Below, piece by piece: positions 51,057-60,173 of a stretch of 64,000 bases of DNA; position 1 is the first letter of the stretch, and the number at the start of each line of letters is the position of its first letter. Source of the stretch: an uncultured Clostridia bacterium (GTDB lineage Bacteria; Bacillota; Clostridia; Christensenellales; Borkfalkiaceae); NCBI GenBank assembly GCA_934271275.1, contig CAKQRD010000011.1, forward strand, positions 1-64,000, read 5' to 3'. The position numbers and the translations under genes were made by a program. A model generated the notes under the pieces. It saw nothing but the letters and a program-made list of their open reading frames with translations, did not search any database and was not told where the DNA came from.

Positions 51057-52475
51057 TTATTCGGCAAAGGGAATAACAAACGCACCGTCACCCACGCCGA
51101 GTTCCAGAACGAGTTTACCTTCGGAAAGTTCTCGTACGGTTTTCATACCTCCGTTATACACGACGGCTCTGTTATATTTGGTCGCGTCGAATGTAAGTTC
51201 AGCTTTGTCCGAAAGATTTTTGGTGGTTTCGTTATAGTTTACCGCCATAATCCCGTCGTTACCTTCCTTATCCGTAAAATATCCGAATAATGTGTCCGCC
51301 GTGCTTGTAACCTCTTTCAGCGAAGGAATATTTTCCAAAGATATTCTCGTAAGTTGCTTAAAAGAAGCGTTAGTCGTTCTGTTTGTGCCGACGGTCGTCT
51401 GTCCTGCGTCGTTTGTAAACGTGCCTACCCAATCAAACTGTAAAAGAACGTGGTCAAACGCCATACACTCATAGTTTGCACGCTTAACCGAGTCGTATAT
51501 ATCTGTCTTTTTGCCGTCCCTGCCGATCATTGCATACTGACTTTCGGCAAACTCGAAGCCTACGAGCGGAGTTCCGTAACAAAACATTGAAATTCCGTCA
51601 TAACCGAACGCCATAAGCGCATATTCCTGCATCTTAACGTCCTCGTAAGTCGGAACGCGGTCTCTTGAACCGTATTTCGCGCCCTGCGGCGAACCGTCCT
51701 CGTTTATTCCGTAAGGCATAGTCTGAATAAAGAAATTCGTTTTTATTCCGTCGTATGCCCTTGCGGTTTTCGCAACGGTCTGAACGTCGAACAACCATTC
51801 GCTGTCCAAACATTTTTCGCCCTGTTTATCATAGGTCAACGGATATCTGTCTACCGAAAGCCACTTTTCGCCCGTCGTAAGCTTTGAAAGTACGTTATCG
51901 CAATAATATCTGAGATAATCCTCGAAAACTCCTCCGAATTCACTCCGCACCACAGACGAAAACGAGGGAAACAGATTGCTGTAAAACGTTCTTCCGTCCG
52001 CATTCGCGTTATAATTCGCCACTTCTTTCGCCATAGAATCTATTTCCGCCTTGTTCGGTTCGTCCAAAGACATTCCGAGAACGGCAGGGCTTTCTTTAAA
52101 TTGCGAAATTTTACGGAATGACGAGCCTTCTTTTGAACAGGTGTTGACGTAAACGCCGATTCCTTCGTCGCCCAGAATATTCAACGCAGATTTTGCCGCG
52201 TCGTCGTATTTCGGAAACGAAAGAGTATAATCGTCGCCCGCCGCGACCGCGTGCATAACGCTTATGCCTGCCTCGCGTATCCATTTAACGTTTTCCGCGT
52301 TCAGAGAAGCGGGTATAAGCCAGCCGGAAACGCTTATTTCGTACTCATTTATTTTTGCATCGTAATCAGGTAAAGTTATTTTGTCCATAGTATTATCGTT
52401 AGCGCACCCCGAAAAGGTTAAAGCCGTTATAGCGGATAAAGCCGCCGCCAATGTTGTTTTTAATGTTTTCTTCAT
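51057..52475 (-). CDS. DEP-motif TIM-barrel lipoprotein, putative glycoside hydrolase
   Basis: A 472-residue lipoprotein (lipobox near TFSGC). The barrel contains SGWLIPASLNAENVKWIREA, VLGMSLDEPNKAE (DEP near residue 137) and WLSVDRYPLTY (near 209), with MFCYGTPL later and a C-terminal beta domain ending GDGAFVIPFAE. It is closely similar along its whole length to the C-terminal ~420 residues of the giant protein at 60174, so one protein exists both free and fused to repeats in the same operon. The ATG overlaps the permease stop (TGATG), showing coupling. Substrate unknown. Confidence 0.75.
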   Translation of the reverse strand: MKKTLKTTLAAALSAITALTFSGCANDNTMDKITLPDYDAKINEYEISVSGWLIPASLNAENVKWIREAGISVMHAVAAGDDYTLSFPKYDDAAKSALNILGDEGIGVYVNTCSKEGSSFRKISQFKESPAVLGMSLDEPNKAEIDSMAKEVANYNANADGRTFYSNLFPSFSSVVRSEFGGVFEDYLRYYCDNVLSKLTTGEKWLSVDRYPLTYDKQGEKCLDSEWLFDVQTVAKTARAYDGIKTNFFIQTMPYGINEDGSPQGAKYGSRDRVPTYEDVKMQEYALMAFGYDGISMFCYGTPLVGFEFAESQYAMIGRDGKKTDIYDSVKRANYECMAFDHVLLQFDWVGTFTNDAGQTTVGTNRTTNASFKQLTRISLENIPSLKEVTSTADTLFGYFTDKEGNDGIMAVNYNETTKNLSDKAELTFDATKYNRAVVYNGGMKTVRELSEGKLVLELGVGDGAFVIPFAE

Positions 52476-53371
52476 CAGCTCTTTATTCCTCCCGCAGAAA
52501 AATTGCTCATTATCAATTTATTAAATGCCGCGAACACAACGAGTGAAACGGTTGCAAGTACCGTCATCCCCGCCAGCGCAACGGGAAGTTCAAGTCTTTT
52601 GTTCATCGTCGAATAAAGCACGTTTACCCCGAGCGAGATGGTCGGTCTTTTCGGCATAAAAATATACGCCGTATTAAAATCGTTCCAGCAGCCTATAAAC
52701 GCGGTTATCGCAATAGCCACGAGTATAGGGACGGCTTGCGGATACATAATTCTTAAAAATACGCCGAGGTCGGACGCGCCGTCTAAAAACGCACTTTCCG
52801 CATAATCCCACGGAATTGCCGCGAAAAAGTTTTTAAATAACAGAAACCCGAGTCCGAAACCGCCAGCCGCCATCAGGAATATGCCGAGATATGTGTTTAA
52901 AAGATTCATTTTCAGCAGCAGTCTGTAAGTCGTGGCAATGCTTCCGACGGAAGGAATTATAAACGACACTACCGCCACGTTATATATAAAGCTTTTAAAC
53001 CTGAAATTGTACTTCGCTATTATATACGCGGTAAGCGCGGGAACGGTTATCGCAAGTCCCACTTGCCCCACAACGAGAATAATCGTCGTAATTATTGTAT
53101 CGTGTATATAAATCGGATTTCTCGTAGTTCCCGCGATACGCGTTGTGAACAATATTTTATAGTTTTCAAGCGTCATTTTGCCGAAATCGAACAGGTCGAA
53201 GGTATCTATCAGAAATTCTCCCGTCGTTCTGAACGAGTTCATCAAAAGCCAGACATACATAAAAACGTACGAAAGCGACAATAGCGTCATAACGATACAG
53301 CATACGGTGCGGAAAACCTTGTCCACCGTTGAACGCTTTTTTATTCTTCCGTTCCTTACGATCTTTTCCAT
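52475..53371 (-). CDS. Carbohydrate ABC transporter permease, MalG/UgpE type
   Basis: A 298-residue membrane protein starting MEKIVRNGR at 53371, supported by GGAGGT at 53381-53386; a longer frame to 53515 lies within the upstream gene. Six hydrophobic helices and the EAA loop AESAFLDGASDLGVFLRIMY identify the MalG family, and it ends FSAGGIKS. The start overlaps the stop of the other permease gene by one base (TGATG). Confidence 0.9.
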   Translation of the reverse strand: MEKIVRNGRIKKRSTVDKVFRTVCCIVMTLLSLSYVFMYVWLLMNSFRTTGEFLIDTFDLFDFGKMTLENYKILFTTRIAGTTRNPIYIHDTIITTIILVVGQVGLAITVPALTAYIIAKYNFRFKSFIYNVAVVSFIIPSVGSIATTYRLLLKMNLLNTYLGIFLMAAGGFGLGFLLFKNFFAAIPWDYAESAFLDGASDLGVFLRIMYPQAVPILVAIAITAFIGCWNDFNTAYIFMPKRPTISLGVNVLYSTMNKRLELPVALAGMTVLATVSLVVFAAFNKLIMSNFSAGGIKS

Positions 53372-54336
53372 CAGTATTCCACCTCCTGAAAAGCCTTCTC
53401 CATAAGCCTTTTGAAGCCCAGAACCAGTCCGCCGCCCAACACCGCTATCACAACGCCGAGCGCGGCGGGGTATCCGACGGTTTTGTCCGCGTTCACGTTT
53501 GCGATTATCATCCATGCAATCGTTCCCGTATTTGTCTGTCCGAGTTTACTGTCTCCGACTATAAGCAATGCGGGCGTATACCAAGCGAGAGCGCCGCTTA
53601 TAAGAGTTATACTCATAGTGGTTATAACCGGCCAGATCATAGGAATAACGATAGAAACGAAAGTGCGCATTTCGGATGCCCCGTCAAGCTCCGCGCTTTC
53701 GAGAACGCCGTCCGGAAGTCTCGACATAGACGAATTAAAATAAATTATATTTCCGTTTACGCCCGTCCACACGCTGAACACGAGTATCGCGCCCCACGCC
53801 GTTCTTTTATCCGCAAGAAAACCGTTCTTAATAACGTATTCGTTGTTATACCCGAGAGACTGCAATATGGAAACGAGACTCTTGTAATCCGTCGTTCCCG
53901 CAAGCAGAATTTTGTAAAAAAGGCAAAGAATTACTACGGAAAGAACGCACGGAACGTACATTCCCACTCTCAAAACCTGATGCATCGCGACTTTTTTGAA
54001 AATCATATACGAAAAAAGAAGAGTCAGCGGCAGGTTTATAAGAAGCGCGAGAGCTATCATCGAAAGCGTGTTCAGCCACGAATGATAGGAAACGACGTTG
54101 CCTTCCTGATATTTTATGCCGAACATATAGCGAAAAACGTCTAAATACTGCTCGAAATTATTCCATACAAGCTCTCCGCGCATAGTTTCGTCGAAAAGAG
54201 AATTATAAACCATTCCGACGTTCATAAAAAACCAGAATACTATAAAATGCAATATCGGCCACGCCAAGCCGAGAGTTATAAAGAGCGTTCTTCCGACGTT
54301 CTTCTTTCTCTTTGTCAGGGTAACGGTTTTATCCAT
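53371..54336 (-). CDS. Carbohydrate ABC transporter permease, MalF/UgpA type
   Basis: A 321-residue membrane protein with hydrophobic helices throughout and the EAA loop ESAELDGASEMRTFVSIVIP. It begins 13 bases after the binding-protein gene. With the 52475 permease it forms a second sugar importer, distinct from the one at 30485-32311; again no ATPase is encoded nearby. Confidence 0.9.
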   Translation of the reverse strand: MDKTVTLTKRKKNVGRTLFITLGLAWPILHFIVFWFFMNVGMVYNSLFDETMRGELVWNNFEQYLDVFRYMFGIKYQEGNVVSYHSWLNTLSMIALALLINLPLTLLFSYMIFKKVAMHQVLRVGMYVPCVLSVVILCLFYKILLAGTTDYKSLVSILQSLGYNNEYVIKNGFLADKRTAWGAILVFSVWTGVNGNIIYFNSSMSRLPDGVLESAELDGASEMRTFVSIVIPMIWPVITTMSITLISGALAWYTPALLIVGDSKLGQTNTGTIAWMIIANVNADKTVGYPAALGVVIAVLGGGLVLGFKRLMEKAFQEVEY

Positions 54337-54349
54337 TTTCGCCTCTTTG

Positions 54350-55753
54350 TCAAAGCTTTTTCATTTGATCCTTCCATACTCCGGAAAGACGGGTGATTTC
54401 GTAAAGAATAACTTTGTCTCTTATTTCTTCCTTCTTAAATTTCGCTTCCGCCATTTTCGTGAAAACCGGATTTACGTCTCCGAACAGATTAAGCGCGGTA
54501 GTTCTGTAAACGTCCGTATTAGAACCGCGTACCACGAGCGAAGCGTTTTCAGCCGCCGCGACTATTTCTTTACCGAACTCGTTATATTCAACTTTTTCGT
54601 CGGTAGAAAAAACCATAGGATAATTGAGCACCCTCTCCGCCGCCGCAACACCCTTTTCCGAAAGGGCGAACGTAAGGAAGTCCTTTGCGCCGACGACGTT
54701 GTTTGCTTCCGAAGGAATGAAGAACGTTTCGCCGGGGAGATTCATCATCGCAACGCGCTTGTCGCCTTTCTTAACGACGGGATACGCTCCGAAACGATAA
54801 TCGGTTAAGCCCACCTGCGAAAGAACCTTTCTCATTTCGGTAGCGAACCAGCTTCCCGTAAAGGTAAACACGCAATCTCCGTTAACGAAGCTCGTCTGGG
54901 AAGTCGTGTGATCCTGCGAAGACGAAACGGCGTTACTTTCGGTTTCCGAGGTTGCTCCGATGACGTCATACACCGTTTCCAACGCGGAAAGCACAGCAGG
55001 CGTATCGAGAAGAGAGGAAGGATATTCGGAAGTATCAGAATACTTATAATACGACTCGTAACCGGCAGGATCAAGCTCGTACCAGAACGCGTTAAACAGC
55101 CAGTCCGTATAATTTACCGCAAAACCGCAAGAGAACGGGGCAACAACGTTCTGCGTTCTTTTACTCACGAGTCCGGCGTTTTTAGTAGCCGTACATAAGT
55201 CGATAAGTCCTTTAACCGTTTCCGGCCATTTACCCTTTTCGTATTCGCCGTAAGAATCGATTTGATTAAGATAGTTTTGGTTGTACACGAATCCCCATTC
55301 GGAATAAAGATAGCTGGTGAGATAGCTTCTTCCGTCGAATTTACCCATCTCTATAACCGAATCGTCAACTACTCTTCCTCTTGCGGGCGTTCCGTATTTA
55401 TCGGAATCGAGAACGTCGTCTATCGGTTCTATGCTACCCGCATTCACCCATTTTACGAACCTGTCCACGTCCTGTCCGAGGAAATATAAATCCTCTTTAT
55501 CCGAACCCGAATTGTTCATTGTATTGATTATGCTGCTGACTATCATATCGTCCGGCGTAACGTGAACGGTAATGCCCGTCTCTTCGTAATAAGCCGCGGC
55601 AACCGCGTCCAACCATTCGGAACCGACTCCGCTTTCGACTATCGTAACGTAAACGTCATCGCCTACTTCGGTTGCGGGCGTTTTGTCTCCCCCGCACCCG
55701 ACCGCGCCGAGCGTCAGAACCGCACAAAGTGCGGCGCACATAAATTTTTTCAT
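54350..55753 (-). CDS. ABC transporter solute-binding lipoprotein
   Basis: A 467-residue lipoprotein with lipobox GAVGC. VYVTIVESGVGSEWLDAVAA near the start and SFVNGDCVFTFTGSWFATEM later fit the carbohydrate-binding family. The order here is binding protein, then permeases, the reverse of the first locus. It follows the 1385-residue surface protein gene by 68 bases, so surface capture and import are probably co-expressed. Confidence 0.88.
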   Translation of the reverse strand: MKKFMCAALCAVLTLGAVGCGGDKTPATEVGDDVYVTIVESGVGSEWLDAVAAAYYEETGITVHVTPDDMIVSSIINTMNNSGSDKEDLYFLGQDVDRFVKWVNAGSIEPIDDVLDSDKYGTPARGRVVDDSVIEMGKFDGRSYLTSYLYSEWGFVYNQNYLNQIDSYGEYEKGKWPETVKGLIDLCTATKNAGLVSKRTQNVVAPFSCGFAVNYTDWLFNAFWYELDPAGYESYYKYSDTSEYPSSLLDTPAVLSALETVYDVIGATSETESNAVSSSQDHTTSQTSFVNGDCVFTFTGSWFATEMRKVLSQVGLTDYRFGAYPVVKKGDKRVAMMNLPGETFFIPSEANNVVGAKDFLTFALSEKGVAAAERVLNYPMVFSTDEKVEYNEFGKEIVAAAENASLVVRGSNTDVYRTTALNLFGDVNPVFTKMAEAKFKKEEIRDKVILYEITRLSGVWKDQMKKL

Positions 55754-55821
55754 AGCCTTTCCTCCGTTTGCTTGTTTCTGCGGCAGAAACTCTTCCGTTG
55801 CCGCCGCGTCGGTATCGCTTT

Positions 55822-58800
55822 TTAAACTTTGCGTTTTTTGATTATTATAAATATTCCTGCCGCCAAAATCGCGACCGCGCTTATTGCCGCAGCGCTTTCA
55901 AACGCGCCCGAACAGCCGCAACCGCTTTCGCCGCCTTGGGCTTTATCGTTTTTATAGGTTATCGTAAGCTCGTTGCTCTCGAACTCACCGAACGCGTTCC
56001 GAATCGTATATTTCAATTTCACGTCGCCCTGTTTTCCGAACGTAAGGAACTTTGTCACCTTGTCGAACGTCGCGTTGCCATCGATTATCATTTCTCCGAG
56101 AACGGTGCCTTCTACTTCAAGGTAGTCAAGCTTTAACGCCGCTCTCGCGGTGGTAAACTCGGTTTTTCCGCTCTTAGTCGCAAGGGTTACGCCCATAATT
56201 TCTTCCGCAGTTTTATAATTTGCCGCTGCGGGAGCAAAACGCACGCTCTGGTCGTTTCCGAGATCCTGAACGCAGATATTCGTGTATGCGCCGAGCGTCG
56301 TTACCGTATTAGATATATAGGCGGAAACTATCGGATTCTCTTCGCCGTTTAAGTAAAGTGCAAGATAGTAACCTTCCTGAACGCCTTCTACAAAATACGG
56401 TATCGCCGCAACGGATATTACAACTTCTTTTCCGCTTGCAAAAGGATTTTCCGCAAGATCCGAAACGAATACCTGTTCCTGATTAGTCAGCCCGTCCGCC
56501 GCCGCCCCGATTGAAATGCTTTCCGAAGTCAGCCAGAAGAACAAGCCGCCGTCCTCGTATAAAGCTTTGCCGTCGGGTGCTTTAATCAAGATATACACCG
56601 AAAAACTTCCGTTATAAGTCGGCGTAAACTTAAAGTTCATTTTGTCGAACTCTATCGCTTTAAGCGCGGCTGCTATCGTGGTCTTTTTATCGCCTCGACC
56701 TGAGGTTGTTAAAGAAAATTCTTTGCCCGTTCCGATCGGCATAACTTCTGAAACGTCTTTTTCGGTATAATCTTCCGTAACGATTATAGGCGGTTCGCTG
56801 CCGACAAGACAAAGTTCGACGTAATCGAAATAGTATTGTCCCGTCGCGTTTTTATCGGTTTCGGTCTTTTTGATTATAAATCCGTTTATATATCCCTCTT
56901 CGTCCGCAAGAATCGCAGGATCGAGTTCAAGGGTTTTTACCACGTTACCCAAAGCGGTTTTAATCTGCCCCGCAGATTTAGTGCAGTCGGCATCGTTAAG
57001 CGCGTAAGCACGCGTCGTCACAATATTGCCGGTCTGCACCCAGTTGCCTACGGCAATGCGTACCTTTATTTTCTCAAAATATTCCGCTTTATATCTTTTG
57101 GCGAATCTGACTACGAACGTTGCGCCGTCGCCGAGGTCTTCCGTCCAAGTGATTTTCGTATCTCCGTCGCCGCCGAAAGCCACTTCCGTAAAATCGTCGG
57201 TCGTAAACTTATTCACTCTTTCGCCGCCTACCTCCAGCCAAGCCGCGCTGCCGTTCATATCGAGAACGACGTTTTCGTCGGTTTTGTCTGCTATCGGATC
57301 TTTTTCGTCTTTGATTCCGAGAATTACTTCGTCCGCAAAGTATTGTCCCGCGAGAGAAGTATCCGTTTCGGTTTTTTTCATTACAAAACCGCTGACGTAG
57401 CCGTCTTCATCCGCAAGAATCGAGGCGTCCATAATGAGCAAAGCGTTCACGTTGCCGATGTTTTCAACCGTAACGCTGCCCGCGGGCGTAACGAATTCGG
57501 TATCGTTTACGTTATATCCCGTAGTGGTCAGCGCGTTTGCGCCGCCGTCCATACTGAAATTGTTTCCTATCGCAAGAGAGATTCGGATTTTTCCCAAAAG
57601 CTCCGCTTTATATTTCTTTGAAAATCTCACGGTAACGGTCGCGCCGTCGCCGAGGTCTTCTGTAAAGCTTATCATAGTGTTACCCGTCGCGTCAGGGAAA
57701 AGTCCTTCTATCGCGTTATCGGGGTGAATTTTCGTTACCTTTTCGCCGTCTACTTCCAGCCACGCGTCAACGCCGTTCATATCCAAAACAACGTTCTCTG
57801 TCGGATCTTCCGCAATCGGCGGATCGTAAGGTTTGGGATCTTCCGGATTAGGCTTGTCGGGGTTATCGGGATCAGGATTATCGGGATCCGGCTTGTCTGG
57901 ATCGGGGTTGTCGCCGCCGGCAAGCACCAGCTTAACGTAATCCACGAAATATTGTCCCGTAAGCGCGGTATCCGTTTCGGTTTTTCTTAAAATCAGCCCC
58001 GAGATATATCCGTCGGAATCAGCAAGAAGCGCGGCGTCGGCTTCCATAAAGCGCTCTACGTTTCCGATGTCTTTAATCTCAGCAATTCCTGCTCCGCGAA
58101 TGAATCCGGTATCGGAAAGAGAATACGCGGTAGTGGTAACAGCGTTCGCTCCGCCTTCTATATCGAAGTTGTTTCCCGCGCAAAATCTGACGAGAACGCC
58201 GTCGAAATATTCCGCCTTATACCTTTTAGAAAACCTTATCGCAAAAAACTCTTCATTACCGATATCTTCGGTAAAGCTTATCATAGTGTTGCCCGTCGCG
58301 CCCGAAAAAACGGGTATTTCGTTATCGGGACAAATCTTGGTCAATTTTTCGCCGCCGGCCTCTAACCACGCGTCCTCGCCGTTCAAATCGAGAACGACGT
58401 CCTCTTCGGGCTTTTCGGCAACTTCAAGCTCTTCAATTTCGGTAAACTCAACGTAATCTATATCGTAAACAACCGAAGCTCCGCTCGTTCTTCTTATCGT
58501 TACGCCGCGGATATATCCGTCAACGTCCGCAAGAACCGCAGGATCGAGATACAGATTAAGATTCTGTATACAGTTCCATGAAGCAACCTTACCCGCCGAT
58601 TCGACAAATTCGGTATCGGACAGCGCGTAGCCTTCGGTAACGCCCGAGACTCCTTCGGACGCAAGCCGTACTTTTATCACCTTACCGTCTTTCGCTTTTA
58701 TCGGCGTAGAAAGAATTATCTTAAAGCTTGCGCCCTCGGCGATTCCTCCCGCCGTACGCATCAGCTTCGTTGCTCCCGTTGCTTCGGGGAATATTCCCCA

Positions 58801-59979
58801 CGGAAGAGTCGTATTAAACGTATTGTCGGCGTGCGTCTGAACTTCTCCGTCCGCCGTTATCGTCGCCTCTATCCCGTCCATATCGTACATGGTTTTGGTT
58901 ATCGTTGCGGAATCTACCACGGAAACGTAGTCGAAATCCATTCGACCTGCCGCCCCGCTCGTGTTCTTTATCACGAACCCTCTGACGTATCCGTCCGCGT
59001 CCGCAAGTATTTCCGAATACATTACCAGCTCGAAGTTGCTTACTCCTTGATCGGAAGTTTTCTGTCCCACAACCGCCGAGTGTTCAAAAGACGTATCCGT
59101 TAACGCATAGCCCTGCAACACGCACGCGAACGTTTCGGTAGCCATTCTGACTTTTATCGCCTTCCCTTCTTCCGCTTTCACGGGGAAACTAAGCTTTACG
59201 GTAACAGTCCCGCCGACCGCGATCTCTCCTTCCGTTCTGGAAAGCTTCGTTGCTCCCGTAGCTTCGGGGAATATTCCCCAGTCGAGCGCCCCGCTTTTGT
59301 TGAACGTATTGTCCGCTCTTACCGTTACTCCGCCTTCCGCTTCTATTGAAGCTTCTACTCCGTCCATATCGAATCCCGTCGCGTTCGTTCTTAACTCGAC
59401 GTAGTCGAAATAGTAGTAAGACGCGTCCGTTCCGCTTACTCTTTTAAGGTAAAAGCCCCCGATATTCCCTTCTTCGTCCGCAAGAACCGAAGGTTCGAGG
59501 TAAAGGTCGTGATTCTGCACGCCGCTTCCCGATGCAAGAGTTCCCGCAGAAGTTTTGTTTTCCGTATCGGTGAGAGAATACGCTTCGGTCACGGCGTCGC
59601 TGCCGCCGTTCGTTGCCATTCTCACCTTTAAGAAAAGTATATCCGCCGCTTTATAGCTTTTGCCGAAGCGTATCGTTACTCCGTCGCCGACGGCTACCTT
59701 TTCCGCGGTAAACTGCATCTTGGTCGCGCCCGTAGCTTCGGGAAATATTCCCCAGTTAAGTCCGCCTACTCCGAGGGCGTTGTCTACGTTGTTATTTACG
59801 CCTCCCGCCGCTTCGAGCGAAGCTTCAGTTCCGTCCATATCGAGACGGACGGTAGAAAGGCTGTCTGCGGAAACGCTTTTTCCCGTTCCGAAAGTTAAAA
59901 AGGAAAATGCCGTAAAACACAGGAAAGCCGTTATCGCGAGCGCGATAACGGATAACCTTTTAGCGGAACGTTTCATCAT
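55822..59979 (-). CDS. Giant surface protein with six DMDG-type repeats and Cys-Gly anchor
   Basis: A 1385-residue exported protein: signal peptide, then six ~150-residue beta-rich repeats. Each opens with a (L/F/Y)DM(D/N)G...A motif, continues WGIFPEATGATK or a variant, and closes SGFVMKKTET...FADEV. The first three form part of a 1333-bp DNA repeat shared with the next gene upstream. A Pro-Asp linker (PDPDKPDPDNPDPDNPDKP) separates repeats four and five. A further beta domain follows, then a tail of SGCGCSGAFE, a hydrophobic helix and IKKRKV, the same plan as in the protein at 27074. It is probably a carbohydrate-binding stalk protein working with the downstream transporter. Confidence 0.78.
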   Translation of the reverse strand: MMKRSAKRLSVIALAITAFLCFTAFSFLTFGTGKSVSADSLSTVRLDMDGTEASLEAAGGVNNNVDNALGVGGLNWGIFPEATGATKMQFTAEKVAVGDGVTIRFGKSYKAADILFLKVRMATNGGSDAVTEAYSLTDTENKTSAGTLASGSGVQNHDLYLEPSVLADEEGNIGGFYLKRVSGTDASYYYFDYVELRTNATGFDMDGVEASIEAEGGVTVRADNTFNKSGALDWGIFPEATGATKLSRTEGEIAVGGTVTVKLSFPVKAEEGKAIKVRMATETFACVLQGYALTDTSFEHSAVVGQKTSDQGVSNFELVMYSEILADADGYVRGFVIKNTSGAAGRMDFDYVSVVDSATITKTMYDMDGIEATITADGEVQTHADNTFNTTLPWGIFPEATGATKLMRTAGGIAEGASFKIILSTPIKAKDGKVIKVRLASEGVSGVTEGYALSDTEFVESAGKVASWNCIQNLNLYLDPAVLADVDGYIRGVTIRRTSGASVVYDIDYVEFTEIEELEVAEKPEEDVVLDLNGEDAWLEAGGEKLTKICPDNEIPVFSGATGNTMISFTEDIGNEEFFAIRFSKRYKAEYFDGVLVRFCAGNNFDIEGGANAVTTTAYSLSDTGFIRGAGIAEIKDIGNVERFMEADAALLADSDGYISGLILRKTETDTALTGQYFVDYVKLVLAGGDNPDPDKPDPDNPDPDNPDKPNPEDPKPYDPPIAEDPTENVVLDMNGVDAWLEVDGEKVTKIHPDNAIEGLFPDATGNTMISFTEDLGDGATVTVRFSKKYKAELLGKIRISLAIGNNFSMDGGANALTTTGYNVNDTEFVTPAGSVTVENIGNVNALLIMDASILADEDGYVSGFVMKKTETDTSLAGQYFADEVILGIKDEKDPIADKTDENVVLDMNGSAAWLEVGGERVNKFTTDDFTEVAFGGDGDTKITWTEDLGDGATFVVRFAKRYKAEYFEKIKVRIAVGNWVQTGNIVTTRAYALNDADCTKSAGQIKTALGNVVKTLELDPAILADEEGYINGFIIKKTETDKNATGQYYFDYVELCLVGSEPPIIVTEDYTEKDVSEVMPIGTGKEFSLTTSGRGDKKTTIAAALKAIEFDKMNFKFTPTYNGSFSVYILIKAPDGKALYEDGGLFFWLTSESISIGAAADGLTNQEQVFVSDLAENPFASGKEVVISVAAIPYFVEGVQEGYYLALYLNGEENPIVSAYISNTVTTLGAYTNICVQDLGNDQSVRFAPAAANYKTAEEIMGVTLATKSGKTEFTTARAALKLDYLEVEGTVLGEMIIDGNATFDKVTKFLTFGKQGDVKLKYTIRNAFGEFESNELTITYKNDKAQGGESGCGCSGAFESAAAISAVAILAAGIFIIIKKRKV
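58448..59780. repeat. 1.33-kb near-identical direct repeat, copy 1
   Basis: Matches 62668-64000 at a constant offset of 4220 bp. I saw only a few mismatches, all near the outer end (for example 59665 and 59700 and around 59741-59770). It encodes the first repeats of two different surface proteins. Confidence 0.85.
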
Positions 59980-60029
59980 AAAATTTCCTCCGTTTAAGTT
60001 TTGAGTATGCCGAAAGGCAATATTTATCG

Positions 60030-60146
60030 TCAGTCAAATTCGTTAAAACCGAAATCGTTGTCACCCTTTTCGAGACTCATCACGACGAAATCGCCGCAAA
60101 CGACCGAAATCGCTTCTAATTCTGGTGCGATATAACTTTTTTTCAT
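60030..60146 (-). CDS. 38-residue peptide with GDNDF motif, copy 2
   Basis: A 38-codon ORF starting MKKSYIAPELEAI and ending with VMSLEKGDNDFGFNEFD. The ATG at 60146 has GGAGG eight bases upstream (60155-60159). It has the same length as the peptide at 21302-21418 and shares MK..Y..P, a Ser-x3-GDNDF block and a terminal Asp. It lies between two giant surface-protein genes, about 50 bases before the start of the second. No signal peptide; one internal Cys. Function unknown. Confidence 0.7.
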   Translation of the reverse strand: MKKSYIAPELEAISVVCGDFVVMSLEKGDNDFGFNEFD

Positions 60147-60173
60147 TTTTAAGTCCTCCGTTGAAAACGATTT

